Shown here piece after piece: positions 35,736 to 48,236 of a stretch of DNA of 64,000 bases. Position numbers and translations under genes: made by a program. The DNA is from Nymphaea colorata (lineage: Eukaryota; Streptophyta; Magnoliopsida; Nymphaeales; Nymphaeaceae). The stretch spans positions 8,278,334 to 8,342,333 of the forward strand of contig NC_045147.1 in assembly GCF_008831285.2 (NCBI RefSeq). Reading direction: 5' to 3'. The stretch's first letter is position 1; each line of letters opens with the position of its first letter. The notes beneath the pieces were generated by a model. The model searched no databases. It saw only the letters and a list, made by a program, of their open reading frames with translations, and was not told the DNA's origin.

Positions 35736-36229
35736 CAGTCCATCATTTCGGCATTATCTCAGAAACGCTGTTATAATTTTCATAACAACATTTTTGCTGA
35801 AAACCTTTTCGAAAGGAGGTTCGCGAAAGTTATTTTCAGCAAAAGCCTTGTATTTATACTAAATTGCTTTGTGATACCCTCTCAGAGTTATTATAAATTG
35901 CTAAAAGAGGGTTACAGTAAATTGTTTTGCAATTTCTGTGGAGAACCGAGATTTATGTACAATTACATACTGATACCCTTAGGCTTATTAAAATCGCAAA
36001 AAAATGGTTCTGAAAATAATTTTTAAATATGAGAAGGGAACTCACGGTCTAAAATTTTAATATGAGTTTTCCTTGTTTTAAGGGATACTTAGAACGCTAT
36101 TGGAGATCATTGATATATTATTCTCCTTATTAATCCTTTTTCATGCATTAATGTTCTATACTTGTTATGGAATTAATTTAGAAATGACTACAAGAGTGGG
36201 AGCCAGGCAAAAGCTAAAAATGGTAAGCA
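35736..36229 (+). other. Copia leader-like region with gag start, homologous to 27360-27740
   Basis: The block aacatttttgctgaaaacc, then a gttcgcgaaagtta segment, matches 27440-27485. The ATG at 36184 reads MTTRVGARQ, like MTSKVGDPGQ at 27718. Right after it comes AAATGGTAAGCA, splice-donor-like, and the gag reading is lost. Confidence 0.6.
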
Positions 36230-38570
36230 CGTATGCTTATACAATTTTGTTTTTTTGTGTGTGCATGACTCAATGTCGTTATAAACATTGTGTCGTATTT
36301 GGATGTGAATATTATGTTGAAACACAGTCATATTGGATTTGAATTTTGATCCTCTTTATTTGTTTAAATACATATCAATTATAGTGTTGATATTATTGTG
36401 TATCCACATTGGTAAGATCTAAATTTAAATAATCATTTGGATTTTTTGCTTTGGATCTGATTGTTGCTTAAGATTCATATGAATATTTGGTTTGAATCAT
36501 GACATATTCATATCTAAATTTGTTTGGATATTGGTTAAAAATCCATATCTGGTTTATGTTGGTTCAAGTATATGTTATTATACTTGATTTACGATTATTC
36601 ATCGTCATTTTGGGTCTATGCAGATATTAGATATGACCAAAACTTTTGTTTTAAAAATACATATTCAGTTGTTGAATTTGGATCTCACACTAAACGTTGC
36701 ACTCTTTTGGAGCATGATCTAATTTGACTTGTTCAAGATCTATATATTGTTTATATTAGATCTAAACATATTATGATGAACATTGATTTTTAGAGTTAAT
36801 GGTTTTACTAGTTGTACACATTCAATGTGAGTAGCACTAGAGTGCTAAAAGATGAATTTCTTTTACTCCTTATGAAAGAATATTTTTGGGATAAAGATTA
36901 TATTACTATGTGTTTATCCTATTTAAAATGAATGATTATATTATTGCATGTTGGTATGCTAAGAGGTGTAAATCAACACTCTTAGACATGGTGAGATTCA
37001 TATAGCATTGTACTCGTTTATGATAGATTTTAGATCCAGATTGATTTAGTTGGATCATTGGCTCCAAATATTGGTACTGACAATGAATACCGTATGTCAT
37101 CATGTTTGCCTTTTGTAAGATAACATTCGTAAACATGATGAAAACCATATTAATGAAATAATTTATTTGAAGATCTGTTAGACTATAAGTTCTAGTACAT
37201 AAAATTTTATTTGCTCTTATCTAAGATGGCTAGCATATGTGAACTCAAATCATTCTATAGTGATAATTAAACAAGGGTTTATTTACTCCATTGCTGAGGT
37301 GAACTTGTTTTAAATGTATATTCAAGAGGTGTAATGTAACACTCTTGAACTGAATCCCATATGAGTTTGGAATGTCTTTATTTGGAGACTTGTTTTATTT
37401 AGGTGATGAATTAGTATGGATACAAACATGCATCATCTCAAGGTAAAGAAATTTTTTTTGTTGCACCTTGTTCAAGAATTGGGGTATTGTTTGATCCAAA
37501 CATGGTTGTATAATAGTTTTATTTGGATCATTTGTGGTTTTAAATTCAGATTAGTTGCATTGTGGATATTATTGGTTTGATCCTAATTTATATATTTGAA
37601 CTGATGAAATCCACATCGCATAAAGTTTAGCTTCAGATCTAAACTGACTTATTTGGATATGTGAGAAAAATTCATATCCCGTTGGCTTTGGTTCCAATAT
37701 ATGTTATCATGTTTGCTTTGGGATCTGATCGTATTGTGATATTTGTTGTCATTCTAGATCCAAAGATCATTCTAAAGAACTAGTGAATAAAGCTTCAGTT
37801 GCTCTTCTTTATTAAGAAAATGAATTTGTTTTAATACATGCTCAAGAGATGTAACATAACACTCTTGAACCAAAATTCATATTGGCATGAATGTATTTAT
37901 TTGAACCTTTATAGCGCTAAAGTGCTAGTACATGATAACTTGTTTTTTCTCAAAAGAGAGATAGGTTAGCAACAATCTAAATATGGTTGTTGAATCATAT
38001 TGAATAATATTTCAATGAGGATAATGTGTTTTAAGTTCTTGTCAATGGTATTGTTGATATTACTAATTTGGATCTATGCTAATATAATCTGAATTCATGT
38101 GACTTTTGGAACTAGATCTATTTAATGCTTGAGATCCACCTTACATACAGTTGTGATTCAGATTTGAATTATATACTGTTAAACATCCATATCCTGTTTC
38201 TATTAGATCCAAACATGTTATGTTATTTGTACATTTGTGGATCGAACTATGTTAGCATGCAATTAAGCTAGTTCTTGTTTGAGAATGAATTTGATTTGAA
38301 TTTTTTGTCATGAGGTGTAAGATAACACTCATGGATATAATGAGATCCACACTAACTAGATCCATATTGATATCTTGGGAGATATACAATGCTTGTTAAG
38401 TGTATGTCTAGAAGTTAAATAACATGTTTCTAAATGCATATGTATTGAATACCTATGTAACGTAGGGTATATGAAGTTTTATGCATGAGATCGGCATGAA
38501 ATTGAGGTGTTTAAATAATTATACATAAGACAATGATCCAGTGGGAGATCGTATCGATCTACTGGAGGAT
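36230..38570 (+). repeat. Divergent non-coding repeat region with four conserved hairpins
   Basis: Recurring phrases (ggatctgattgt, ccatatctggttt, agatctaaacat, gtgctagtacat) show old duplications at several hundred bp spacing. Four hairpins of constant form lie at 36959-36985, 37322-37348, 37842-37868 and 38308-38334, each with a 7-bp stem and a 13-base loop of consensus RTGTAAnnnnACA. No open frame of note is seen. It appears to be the non-coding interior of the LTR-bounded element. Confidence 0.75.
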
Positions 38571-38585
38571 CTGATTTATTCAGAT

Positions 38586-39020
38586 GATTAGTCTAGTAAT
38601 GAACTGACTGAGGATCAGTTTGGTAATGAACCAACTGAACATGAATTGTCTGAAGATCAGTCTGGTAATAAACCGACTGAGGATCAGTTTGGTAATGAAC
38701 CAACTGAACATGAATTGTTTGAAGATCAGTCTGGTAATGAACCGACTGAGGATCAATTTGGTAATGAACCAACTGAACATGAATTGTCTGAAGATCAGTC
38801 TGGTAATGAACCGACTGAGGATCAGTTTGGTAATGAACCAACTGAACATGAATTGTCTGAAGCAATGAACCGATTGGAGAACAGTTTGGTAATGAACAAA
38901 CTGAACATGATTCATATGAAGATCAGTCTGGCAATGAACCGACTGAGGAACAGTTTGGTAATAAACCAACTGAGCAAGATTCGTCTGAGGATCAGTCTAG
39001 TAATGAACCGACTTGGGAAT
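38586..39020 (+). repeat. 69-bp tandem repeat, coding-like (acidic)
   Basis: About six units, the first four nearly identical. Each unit is two 27-bp half-repeats (DQSGNEPTE and DQFGNEPTE) plus 15 bp (HELSE). The length is a multiple of three, so the frame 38646-39047 stays open for 133 residues. Other frames on both strands are also open. A stray pair of half-repeats lies at 39222-39270. It resembles the acidic hinge of copia polyproteins between integrase and RT, but this is inference. Confidence 0.8.
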
Positions 39021-40313
39021 GAGTTCATTGATCATTTTGTGGATTGATTTATGGATCGGTTAGGAAAAGAACCAACTGAGTCCAAATTCTTTTATTCTTA
39101 AGACATTGATAATATTCGTAAAAGTCAAGAGCTCCATGGTCATATTTGAATCATTGTTGCATGCATAAGAACCAATTATTCATTTGATGATCAAGTTTGA
39201 TCGATTGAATATGTTAATAAGCGGTCAGGTAATGAACCGATTAAGAATCAGTTTGGTAATGAACCAACTGAAGCTTATTAGTGATCTCAATGATCATCTT
39301 ATGGATGTGTGAATTGAGATATTTGAATTATTGATGCATGCATTTGTTGGCGGAGCTATGCATTGACCTCGATGAGTTAAAAGAGATTTTTATATGAGAG
39401 AGTATATTGATGAAAACTATACAAGATGAAAAGTGCTTGTATGATAGACTATGAGTTAATTGCTCATTTTGTTAAATAGTCATAATAAAGATTAGGCGTT
39501 GTTAATCAAGTTGATTGCTATGTAAACATTTGAAAAGTGGGAGCACACTTGAATGTGCAATTTGCGTTGTTGAAAAACAAATATTGTTTTGTCACATCTT
39601 AATGCATTGCATGAATGCTTTGGAACTCCTGTTGTTAAAGGAGTTAAGTAATTGTGGAAAACAATAAAGGGAAACTATATTATGAGCTTTCAATGTATAT
39701 TAGTTTATGTACTGGACGTGATACAAGCTCTTAATTTGGCTTGTCAGTACACATTAAAAATGTTCAGGTTGGCCTTGTTTTAAGGCAATTAATTGTTTTC
39801 GGATACATGAATGAAACAAAGAAGTATTTATATGTTTGCTAGCATTTTTAGTAAAAGGAATTCCTATTGATTTATTTGTCAAGCATGTAGCCCGCATGGG
39901 GCTAAGAAAATCCAGGTTTGCCTCTTTGTGAAGTGGTTGGAAAGTATTCAGGTCAATTTCATTGTTGAATAAGAAATTGTTGAACAAGAAGAGAATATGC
40001 AAAGTATGTTTCAAAGGCTAACATGATTGCTAGCATTATTATCAAGAGAATTCTTGATGATCTTTAAGTAAAGCTTGTGGTCTGTATAAGACTAAGTTTT
40101 AACATGTTACGATAGAAATACTTGCGCATGAAGAAAACTTCGTAACTATTGTACAGTATATTGGATACTTGAAAGGTTGCGAAGGAAAAACCATTAAATG
40201 GAAAACCTCGCTGTAAACCTTGAATAAAGTTTATGTTACGATGATGAAAAACCATGTAACTAAAGATCAAGAAAACCCATATACAGTGGAAGCAAACTGG
40301 CGGTCTCATGGCC
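39021..40313 (+). other. Degenerate 3' interior of the LTR-bounded element
   Basis: No open frame with a recognised domain is present. It ends with the polypurine tract that primes plus-strand synthesis in copia elements. Confidence 0.5.
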
Positions 40314-40323
40314 AAGTGGGAGA
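40314..40323 (+). promoter_or_regulatory. Polypurine tract of copia element
   Basis: AAGTGGGAGA lies immediately before the TGTTGGG of the LTR, the usual copia arrangement. Confidence 0.85.
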
Positions 40324-40673
40324 TGTTGGGTAGTGGTAGTGGCCAAGAGCCCTTCCCATAACTGCAAGGGGGCCTACTTGCAGTTACGAGCTTTAATGCT
40401 CACCTAAAATCGCTCACTCACTGTAACCGCTGCTGGATTTGGGGAAAACCTAAGGGGCTAGCTATTTATATGCAACGAGACTAAGGATTAGAGTGTTGAT
40501 TACACATGAGGAGCCCCTTAGAAGGAAACCCTAAAAACTGACATACTCTTCTTGTTCCTCTTGCTCTTGTCCTGTTTTCTACAGGGACGAGTTCTCCATG
40601 GGACTAGAGCCGCTGGTAATCTTACAGGCGACGATGACTTGCAACTTTCGCTGCATCGTAAGTTTCCCCAACA
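40324..40673 (+). repeat. Copia 3' LTR, plus strand (350 bp)
   Basis: It starts TGTTGGGTAG and ends TTTCCCCAACA. A TATA-like ctatttatatgc is near 40460. It is an inverted partner of 35438-35729. The first 60 bases match the LTR at 25814. No same-direction partner in this window is close enough in sequence to be its own 5' LTR. Confidence 0.9.
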
Positions 40674-40870
40674 TTATTTGCACTGTCTATTCCATCCTTC
40701 GTTTGCTTGTAATATACAAAATCATAATTCTTCAACGTCATACAATAACACGACCTGTTCTATTAAGACCAATGCAAGACCTGGTATATTTTTCAGATAT
40801 CAACAACTGATATTGAAAGCCATTGGTAATTTACCTTCTCCAAGTGTATTGTCAGAATTTACATTCTTGA

Positions 40871-40871
<1 letters not shown>

Positions 40872-40905
<34 letters not shown>

Positions 40906-40921
40906 ATTATATATATAATAT

Positions 40922-40974
<53 letters not shown>

Positions 40975-41022
40975 TATATATAATATATATATATATTATA
41001 TATATATTATATATATATATAT

Positions 41023-41074
<52 letters not shown>
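40872..41074. repeat. Compound (TA)n and (GA)n microsatellite
   Basis: About 170 bases of TA with scattered tta or taa phase slips, then an uninterrupted (GA)17 from 41041. Confidence 0.97.
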
Positions 41075-41076
<2 letters not shown>

Positions 41077-42715
41077 AAACAAAAGTAAATGTAAAACTTA
41101 AATGAAAAATATTGTAATTTACATGATTAAGAATATAAATAACTACAATTAATAACGAAATTTTTCCAAAACAAATTCTGATATCATCACCTTGTATATT
41201 AGGTTCCTCTCCAACTGGACCAACTCTAGATTGGACATACACAATCTTGGATGCAGCCCATGCTCAATGCCTCCATCAAGAAAGCACTGTTAATTCACAA
41301 AGGGTAAAAACAGTACCTAAAATAAGTTTTAACTAAAGACTTATAATTCACCAAAAGTGAAAATCTGCATGTTGAATTGCTGGTATTAAAACACATGTCA
41401 AACTACTTGTATCTTTTTCCTCGTCAAGTGTCTTCATAGCTGCTTCAATCCCTCTCCACATAGAAAGACCGAAGGAAGTACTTCATAGTGCCACTCATGT
41501 TAAGAAAAGCCATATACTAATAAACCTAATAAGTAACAAGTATCTTAACCTATGGAGAATGTCGAACATATCTCAACCTATCCTCATGAAAGCTGCTGTT
41601 CACAAGCATGATAGAGCAAGATAAGAAAAGCACTAAAGAGTTTCGATATATAACAAGCTAGCTTTCAGGTCAACTAGTTCCAACTTACATGACTGAAAAG
41701 GTAAAGCCGTCAAATTAAGTTTCAAAGTCCAATCAGGTAGAACCTGATACAGAGGCTGGTAATTTTGTGTAGCAAAGGGGGGAGGGGTGGAGAGAGAGAG
41801 AGAGATGTTACAAGAGAATCATTTGAACAAAATTTTCAGCATTCCTAGTTATAACTATCCTGGAATTTAATCTGCTAGTTGTTGATATTTTGTATGTTTA
41901 TTTACATGACCTGATATTTGCAATAGCCAGACTTTAGTAAAACAACTAAGATTCTTTTCTTGAAAAAATTACTTTTGGAACAACCAGCATTATTTTATTT
42001 TTGCAACTCTTAAAAAAAATCTATAGTTCACTCAAAAAAATTGGAAAAACGGCAAAACTGTTTTTGAAATTAAGAGGCAAAGATGACTTTCCCTATTGCA
42101 TGAACATATGCCACTCAATATTGTCAAAGGTGGAGGAATTAGGCATAGAGCTTCACACAACTTTTTGTTTGAATAGTGGGATCTTTCCTGGGCCGGATCT
42201 TAACCCCAATTTTAATATAGCTGGATCTACATTGAAATTGTTACGTTAAAGCTTACTATTTGTTTACTGAAAATTTACTAAATTTCCTAAGAATTTATTG
42301 AGCCTAGGACTTTAAACTTACAAAAAAAAAAAGAGGATCTGCCACCTTCCATTAATTATCCAACTTGATGTCATTTACACATGCAGCAGGGGCATTGAAT
42401 GTTGAAAGACTTTACAAATCATCAGCTTGGCATCAACTGAACAGTAAGATTAAACCCAGGCTTAAAAAGTAATCTAAAGTAAAATGCATTTATGCAGGAA
42501 TGAGAAGATGTTAATGAGCTTAATTATGTGGCCTTTTGTTCATAAACCATGGTAAGAACATACTGAACACATAGCCTGGCATTTCATTAAACATGCAGTA
42601 TGCAACATTCATAATGCACTAGTCTACTCAGACATGCATATGAGATGCTTTCATCCTAGTAAAATACAATGAACTGTGTGTCTATACAAGGATAGAAAAA
42701 TTCAAAAGAATTGGG

Positions 42716-42718
<3 letters not shown>
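41075..42718. other. Intergenic region
   Basis: No gene is recognised. Minus-strand phrases AASKIVYVQSRVGPVGEEP (about 41260-41200) and FGLSMWRGIEAAMKTLDEEK (about 41475-41410) look protein-like but are short and isolated. They could be exon relicts. Confidence 0.35.
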
Positions 42719-42787
<69 letters not shown>

Positions 42788-42895
42788 ACTGTGAGCAGCA
42801 AAGGAAGCAAGTGACCTGTTTAGAAATCTATAGCCACAAATGGCGTGGGTTGCTAATGGAGAGAGAGAGAGCGAGACACACACACACACACACAC
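42719..42895. repeat. (GA)n and (CA)n microsatellites
   Basis: (GA)32 runs from about 42719 to 42782, a shorter GA run lies at 42859-42872, and (AC)n at 42875-42895. The open frame across them, rich in RE and TH, is a product of the repeats. Confidence 0.95.
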
Positions 42896-45800
42896 ATATG
42901 GACTAGAAAACTGAAACCCTATGATTTAGAGGGCTAGATATGCATTGGCCGAGGGAGAGAGATAGAGATTGAAACTTGGGCATTGTCGGAACAGGTGCTT
43001 CAATGTAAAAAGGGCTTACTTGAAAAATGGTTGCCACTGAGGACATTGAAGATGATAAAGGCAGCTTGAATGCCAGCCATTCGCAAGGATGGAAGCTACT
43101 CACAACAATCATGGGAATACCAAGTAGCAGTGGGAGAGACCAGAACACTGATTAGCAATGGGGGAGAGAGTAGAGAGGGACAAGAGGCAGTAGGAGGTTG
43201 AGAAAGGGGAAGAGTAACAACCACTCGTGCGTGTCCCATGAACAGAGTTCTGCCATCTACACAGAACTGTAGGGAATAGGCATGAGAATTATACCCCCTA
43301 TCCCACCATCCACTCAGCACTTCTCTAAGGACCATGTTTGAGACATGCTATTCTGTTCCAGCACGTTCCAGTGCCATCAAACAGCCTCTTAGTGCCATCA
43401 GGTGTAACCACAAACAAAAATCTTATTTGGCAATTGCCATCACAGGTTAGGTTGGTGACCTTATGAAAAGAATCACAACAATATTAAGCTTTTCACTATG
43501 CATGTCAACTTTTTATTATTTTTTAAATTTCATACACCTTTCTTTTTTATAAATTTTTATGCATTTACACTACTTTTTTTTTTCTGATTTTGCTATTTTT
43601 CTCTTTCTATTTATTCTGTTTTTGAAAAAAATCCTGCACCTATTAATCCATCTGATTCACAAAAGATTATAGTTCCAATTCAATTCACTGATTCACTGAG
43701 TTATTAAGGTTTTTGATTTGATTCAGAAAACAATTTTCATAACATTGTTTTAGTCTTATCTTTGAATAGTAAACAATACTCAACCTGCAACTTAGTGCAA
43801 CAAGTAAATTCAAGAAGAAACAGGCGATACCTGATCAACCGCTGACTAATTCCCATGCTTTTACCATAGATTTGGAGTTAGATGGATTAGCATGATCGTT
43901 AAAGAAGGAAGCATATTAATCCACTACTCCTGTAACCAAAAAGTTGAATGGGCATACAAATTATTGTAAATAATGATTATGAGGAGGACCTTGGGTACTG
44001 AAAAACCAGGTGCTATATATATATACATAAAGAGACGCACACAATATAATCCATGGATTTTGGTTTGGATGGAAAAGACCTCCAACCCTTTCATAGTATA
44101 CCGCTGGATGCATTGCATCTGTCAATATGTTTAATCACACCTACCCATCGCATTGCGTTAGGTAAGTGTGATTGGATAGAGATCCCAATGACCAGAGGAT
44201 TATATATATATATATATATATGTAAAATCTTGGATGCATGCATGTCAGCTTATGAGTCTCTAGGGATATGATGGTCTATGCATACAATTGCCTGTTTTCC
44301 TTCCTTCTCCAATCAGGTTTTGTTTCTTTTACTTGCTTAATTTCTTAAGCAATTTGGTTCAGATCTAATAAGTTCTACTCTTAAAGCTTCATATTGTGCT
44401 TTAGTTGAGGCCTTTACATTGTTTAAGCTGTTGGTGTATTTTCCATTCTAAAAACTTTTAGAATGATATTTCCAATGAGAACATTTAGAAATCGGTCTAC
44501 AAAGAATGGAGATATCCATGGGATGTACCAATATCCAAAGAAATCACCCTATTAATATTTAAAACAAAAAATGTGGCTGTCCAAAGCGCTACAATCACAC
44601 CCAAATAAGCAAAGAAGCACAATTAACTGTCAAGTACTCCTCCAAGTTTCATCCTTTTGCACTTGATATGATCTTTAAATTTCATACAAGACTAGAAACA
44701 CAATTAGCAAAACAAAGCAAAATAATGAGAACTGAAATAGATATAATTATACAAAACCTTCATATAATGCTAGACTGCCTAATTCTAATCTGTAAACTAT
44801 CTATACAACTGAAAAAATTATGCAAAAGATTTTGCACCTAAGAAAATAGATCAATTAAATTAATACTAAGCCACTAAACTCTGAAATAGACCTATTTAAA
44901 TTGAAAAAATAAAAGTAAAACCACAAAAAATAAACTTTCTAAATTCCTTAATGTAGATTTAGGTTCTAGATTGATTTCTGGAAACTAAAAGATCCATGGG
45001 CAAATGAAGCCCAAATTAGTATAATTAGTCTTGTTGTAAGTCTAACACGTACGGAAATCAGTCCCTTTTCCAGAACTAAAAGATGTCATAGGAATCTCAA
45101 GACATGTGCTCTTTAATTACAATAAAAGTTATGTCAATGAAAAGTTTCTAAATGAAATCTTGTAAAACCAATTTTGGAAAATTGATTAAAATTCAGTCCA
45201 AATGATCCCATTTCAGCAGAAATTTGGTGGATAGACAGGTAAGACAAATGAGATCAGACTTAAAAACTGACTCAAAGAGCTTATAAAACCCCCCATGAAT
45301 TGAATTGACATCACAAACGGAGGACAAAATCTGCCTGTAGTTGCAGTTCAAGGTTCTTAAAAGAATCTCAATTCAAGCACTATGTCTATACTAAGGATAA
45401 TAGAAAATGACATATTCTGCTTCTAAATATAACTTAAACTAAAAAAAAAACAGTAAGATAAACTAAATTAGACCAAGATTGAAAATAGGGCATGTGAAAA
45501 CGAATCCAATTTGCTAAATACGAAAGTACACAAGCAAGTTAGCTAGAACTTAAAACTAGCCTAACATACAATTCAAACAACTAACACTAAAGCTACAAAA
45601 TCATTCAAGAACAATTCTAATTTGCACTAACATTTCTAGCAAAGCCAAATAAATAGAACTTGTTTACCTGTACTCATCTTCATTTTCCATGTGTGGAAAT
45701 CTAAGAGACGGAGCCGAACTTGTAGGTGTGACATCTGATAGTTCTTAGCATCTTTACTGAGGGTAATCAGACCAATGACTAGAGTAAATGTTCCAATTCT

Positions 45801-47835
45801 TAAGTATTCTTAAGTCTAAATGTCGTCCAGATCCTAAGAAAAACAAACATATCATGATTTTGAAATTGTGCATGTTTTAAATTCTAAGTAGATTTGAGAA
45901 ATAGACTTATGAACAAGAAGAATAAAATCTTGATGTATATTCATGTATGAATCATTATAGATCATGCAAATCGATGTTCTAAATCTAAAATGATGCATGG
46001 ATAACCATGATATATAGTCTTGGAGTCTAGTTCCTATTGGAATTTAGATGTAGGACGTGAACTTATAAGGAAAAAAATGGATCTGAATATGATGGTTATA
46101 ATTGTGATCTTAGAGATTTTATATAATTCTTGTTTTAAATTTAAAATAAGAGATGTCATAGAGGTCCAAAATGTCATGTCATGTTATTGACACTCATGGT
46201 CTAAAATCTAAGATAAAAAATCTAGTAAATTTAATCTTGCGTTTATAATTGGATCTTCCAAAATACAAATTTGGAGAGAATATATCCAAATCTAATGTTA
46301 CATGGTTCAAATTTCCTGTTTTGAGTCCAATTATGTGAGTATCGACCTAAGATTCATAATCCAAACCTCATTGTGTAAAATCTAATCCAAAATCCAAGAC
46401 CTGAGATCCAAGATCCAAAATCTAAGGCTTGAGATCCAAATTATAAGATCCATAATCCAAGATCTGAAATCCAATACTTAAGATCCAAATCCAAAGGTGC
46501 TAGAATTGGGTTCAATATTATGACTTAGATCAACATAAGATTCACGATTTGAATCCAATACCTATGAATCTAAACTGACTAAGGTTAGGTTGGTCAAGGG
46601 GAACTAGGTTTGAGTTTTTGACCCAAGCTAAGCTAGGTTTACACATATTTGGGACGATTTTAACTATGGTGGATCGGTTTGGTGTATGTCATTCCATGTG
46701 GTTTATTCATCTTGTATACATGAAATTTAAATGATTAGTTATGTTTGGGTTATAGGACTTGATTCATAAATGGTGGGCTCTAAGATGAGTCTGGATTAGG
46801 CCTTAATGAGTTGAACTAGGTTTGGACTCCATGCTAAAATGGCATAGGTCTTATGAAATCATGTAAAGAAGTTGATTTTGAAAACATTTTCGAGAAAACT
46901 ATGCTTTGAAAGGATTCCTACGTAAGGACCAAGCTGGATTCAGGTGTTTGCATATCTGGGCTAATGCCGCAGGGCATGTTACTAGGTTGAGTCGGTTTGA
47001 TTTTAAATAGGGGGTGCACATAGGTGCAGGGTGATCCAAGCGCATATTAAAATAAATGTGCAATGTATGATTAAAGAAAGATAAGAGACAATCTATATCC
47101 AAGATATAGAAACAAAAAATATGAAATTATGAAATTGAAACAGAAAAAAGTGAAGAGAACGTACTAGAATGATGGTGCATGCACTAAATTCTCTCGAGAA
47201 TTGGATAAAAATGATAGGAACATATTAGAAATGAAAAAATAAGAGAGATGTAGGTCACTTGAGGCAGACTCAAAGACATTTTAGGGTGATGATCGCAATC
47301 CCCCACACGTAACCTTGTTAGTTTTAAGAAACTGATTTGAAAACCATATTATTTTGGATTTGATGATTTTGGATCCGAGTTTGAAATATAATTTTGTTGA
47401 ACATGGTTCGGGATATGGGTATGAAATTGAGGTATGAGAGGGTGAAATTTGGACTTTCTGAAATTTGCATTAATGAAGCCTGGGTATGGATCTGAAATTT
47501 AATATATCTAGATCCAAATATAACTTGGTTAAGTTTATATTTAGATATGAAATCCAATTTTATTTATTTGAGAGCAACTTTTTTGGGATACAAAAATAAA
47601 TTGAAAACTGGCCCTGTTAAACATGGACTTAGGAAAGGAGTTATGAATTTGGAGGGCTGATTTAGATATTAATTTCAGAAATATGGTTTGACGGAATGGC
47701 CTTATCTTCCTAGAATTGGATTTTATAAACTAGTTGATTTGGATCTCAGAATGGTGATTTGGAAAATTGTTTTTTTTAATGAAATAAAATTAGATGATCT
47801 TGAAAACTAGATTGGATTTTAAAATTGAGATTTTA
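42896..47835. other. Gene-free AT-rich region, LTR-like in its second half
   Basis: 43000-45650 shows no recognised feature except a short (TA)n at 44203-44221. From 45720 to 47830 the text is full of short related words (gatccaaaatctaag, gatttgaatcc). The densest cluster is a loose array of about 15-bp units at 46374-46500. Such text is typical of plant gypsy LTRs and leaders, but no LTR boundary, PBS or coding domain could be shown. Confidence 0.45.
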
Positions 47836-48236
47836 GATCTCTCCATCAAGGCGATAATCCTCTAGATACCAGCCCAAATATCTCTCCATCAAGGCGATAA
47901 TCCTCCAGATACCAGCCCAAAGATCTCTCCATCAAGGCGATAATCCTCTAGATACCAGCCCAAAGATCTCTCCATCAAGGCGATAATCCTCCAGATACCA
48001 GCCCAAAGATCTCTCCATCAAGGCGATAATCCTCCAGATACCAGCCCAAATATCTCTCCATCAAGGCGATAATCCTCCAGATACCAGCCCAAAGATCTCT
48101 CGATCAAGGCGATAATCCTCCAGATACCAGCCCAAAGATCTCTCCATCAAGGCGATAATCCTCCAGATACCAGCCCAAATATCTCTCCATCAAAGCGATA
48201 ATCCTCCAGATACCAGCCCAAAGATCTCTCCATCTA
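47836..48236. repeat. 43-bp minisatellite, 9.3 copies
   Basis: Head-to-tail units start at 47836, 47879, 47922, 47965, 48008, 48051, 48094, 48137 and 48180, with a 14-base partial unit at 48223. Each runs gatctctccatcaaggcgat, then aatcctccag, then ataccagcccaaa. The third base of some units varies in an alternating way (gatctc or tatctc), and units 1 and 3 carry cctctag for cctccag. All frames are closed within one to three units, so it is non-coding. Confidence 0.98.

Noticed and set aside
42676-42906. Open frame with long Arg-Glu and Thr-His runs
   Set aside because: It is produced by (GA)n and (CA)n microsatellites.
44360-44450. Phrase SSTLKASYCALVEAFTLF, similar to copia RNase H
   Set aside because: Only about 18 residues with no neighbouring RNase H or RT text; too short to support.
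47836-48236. Regularly spaced repeats that could suggest a CRISPR array
   Set aside because: Units are directly head to tail with no unique spacers, and the genome is a plant nuclear one. It is a minisatellite.
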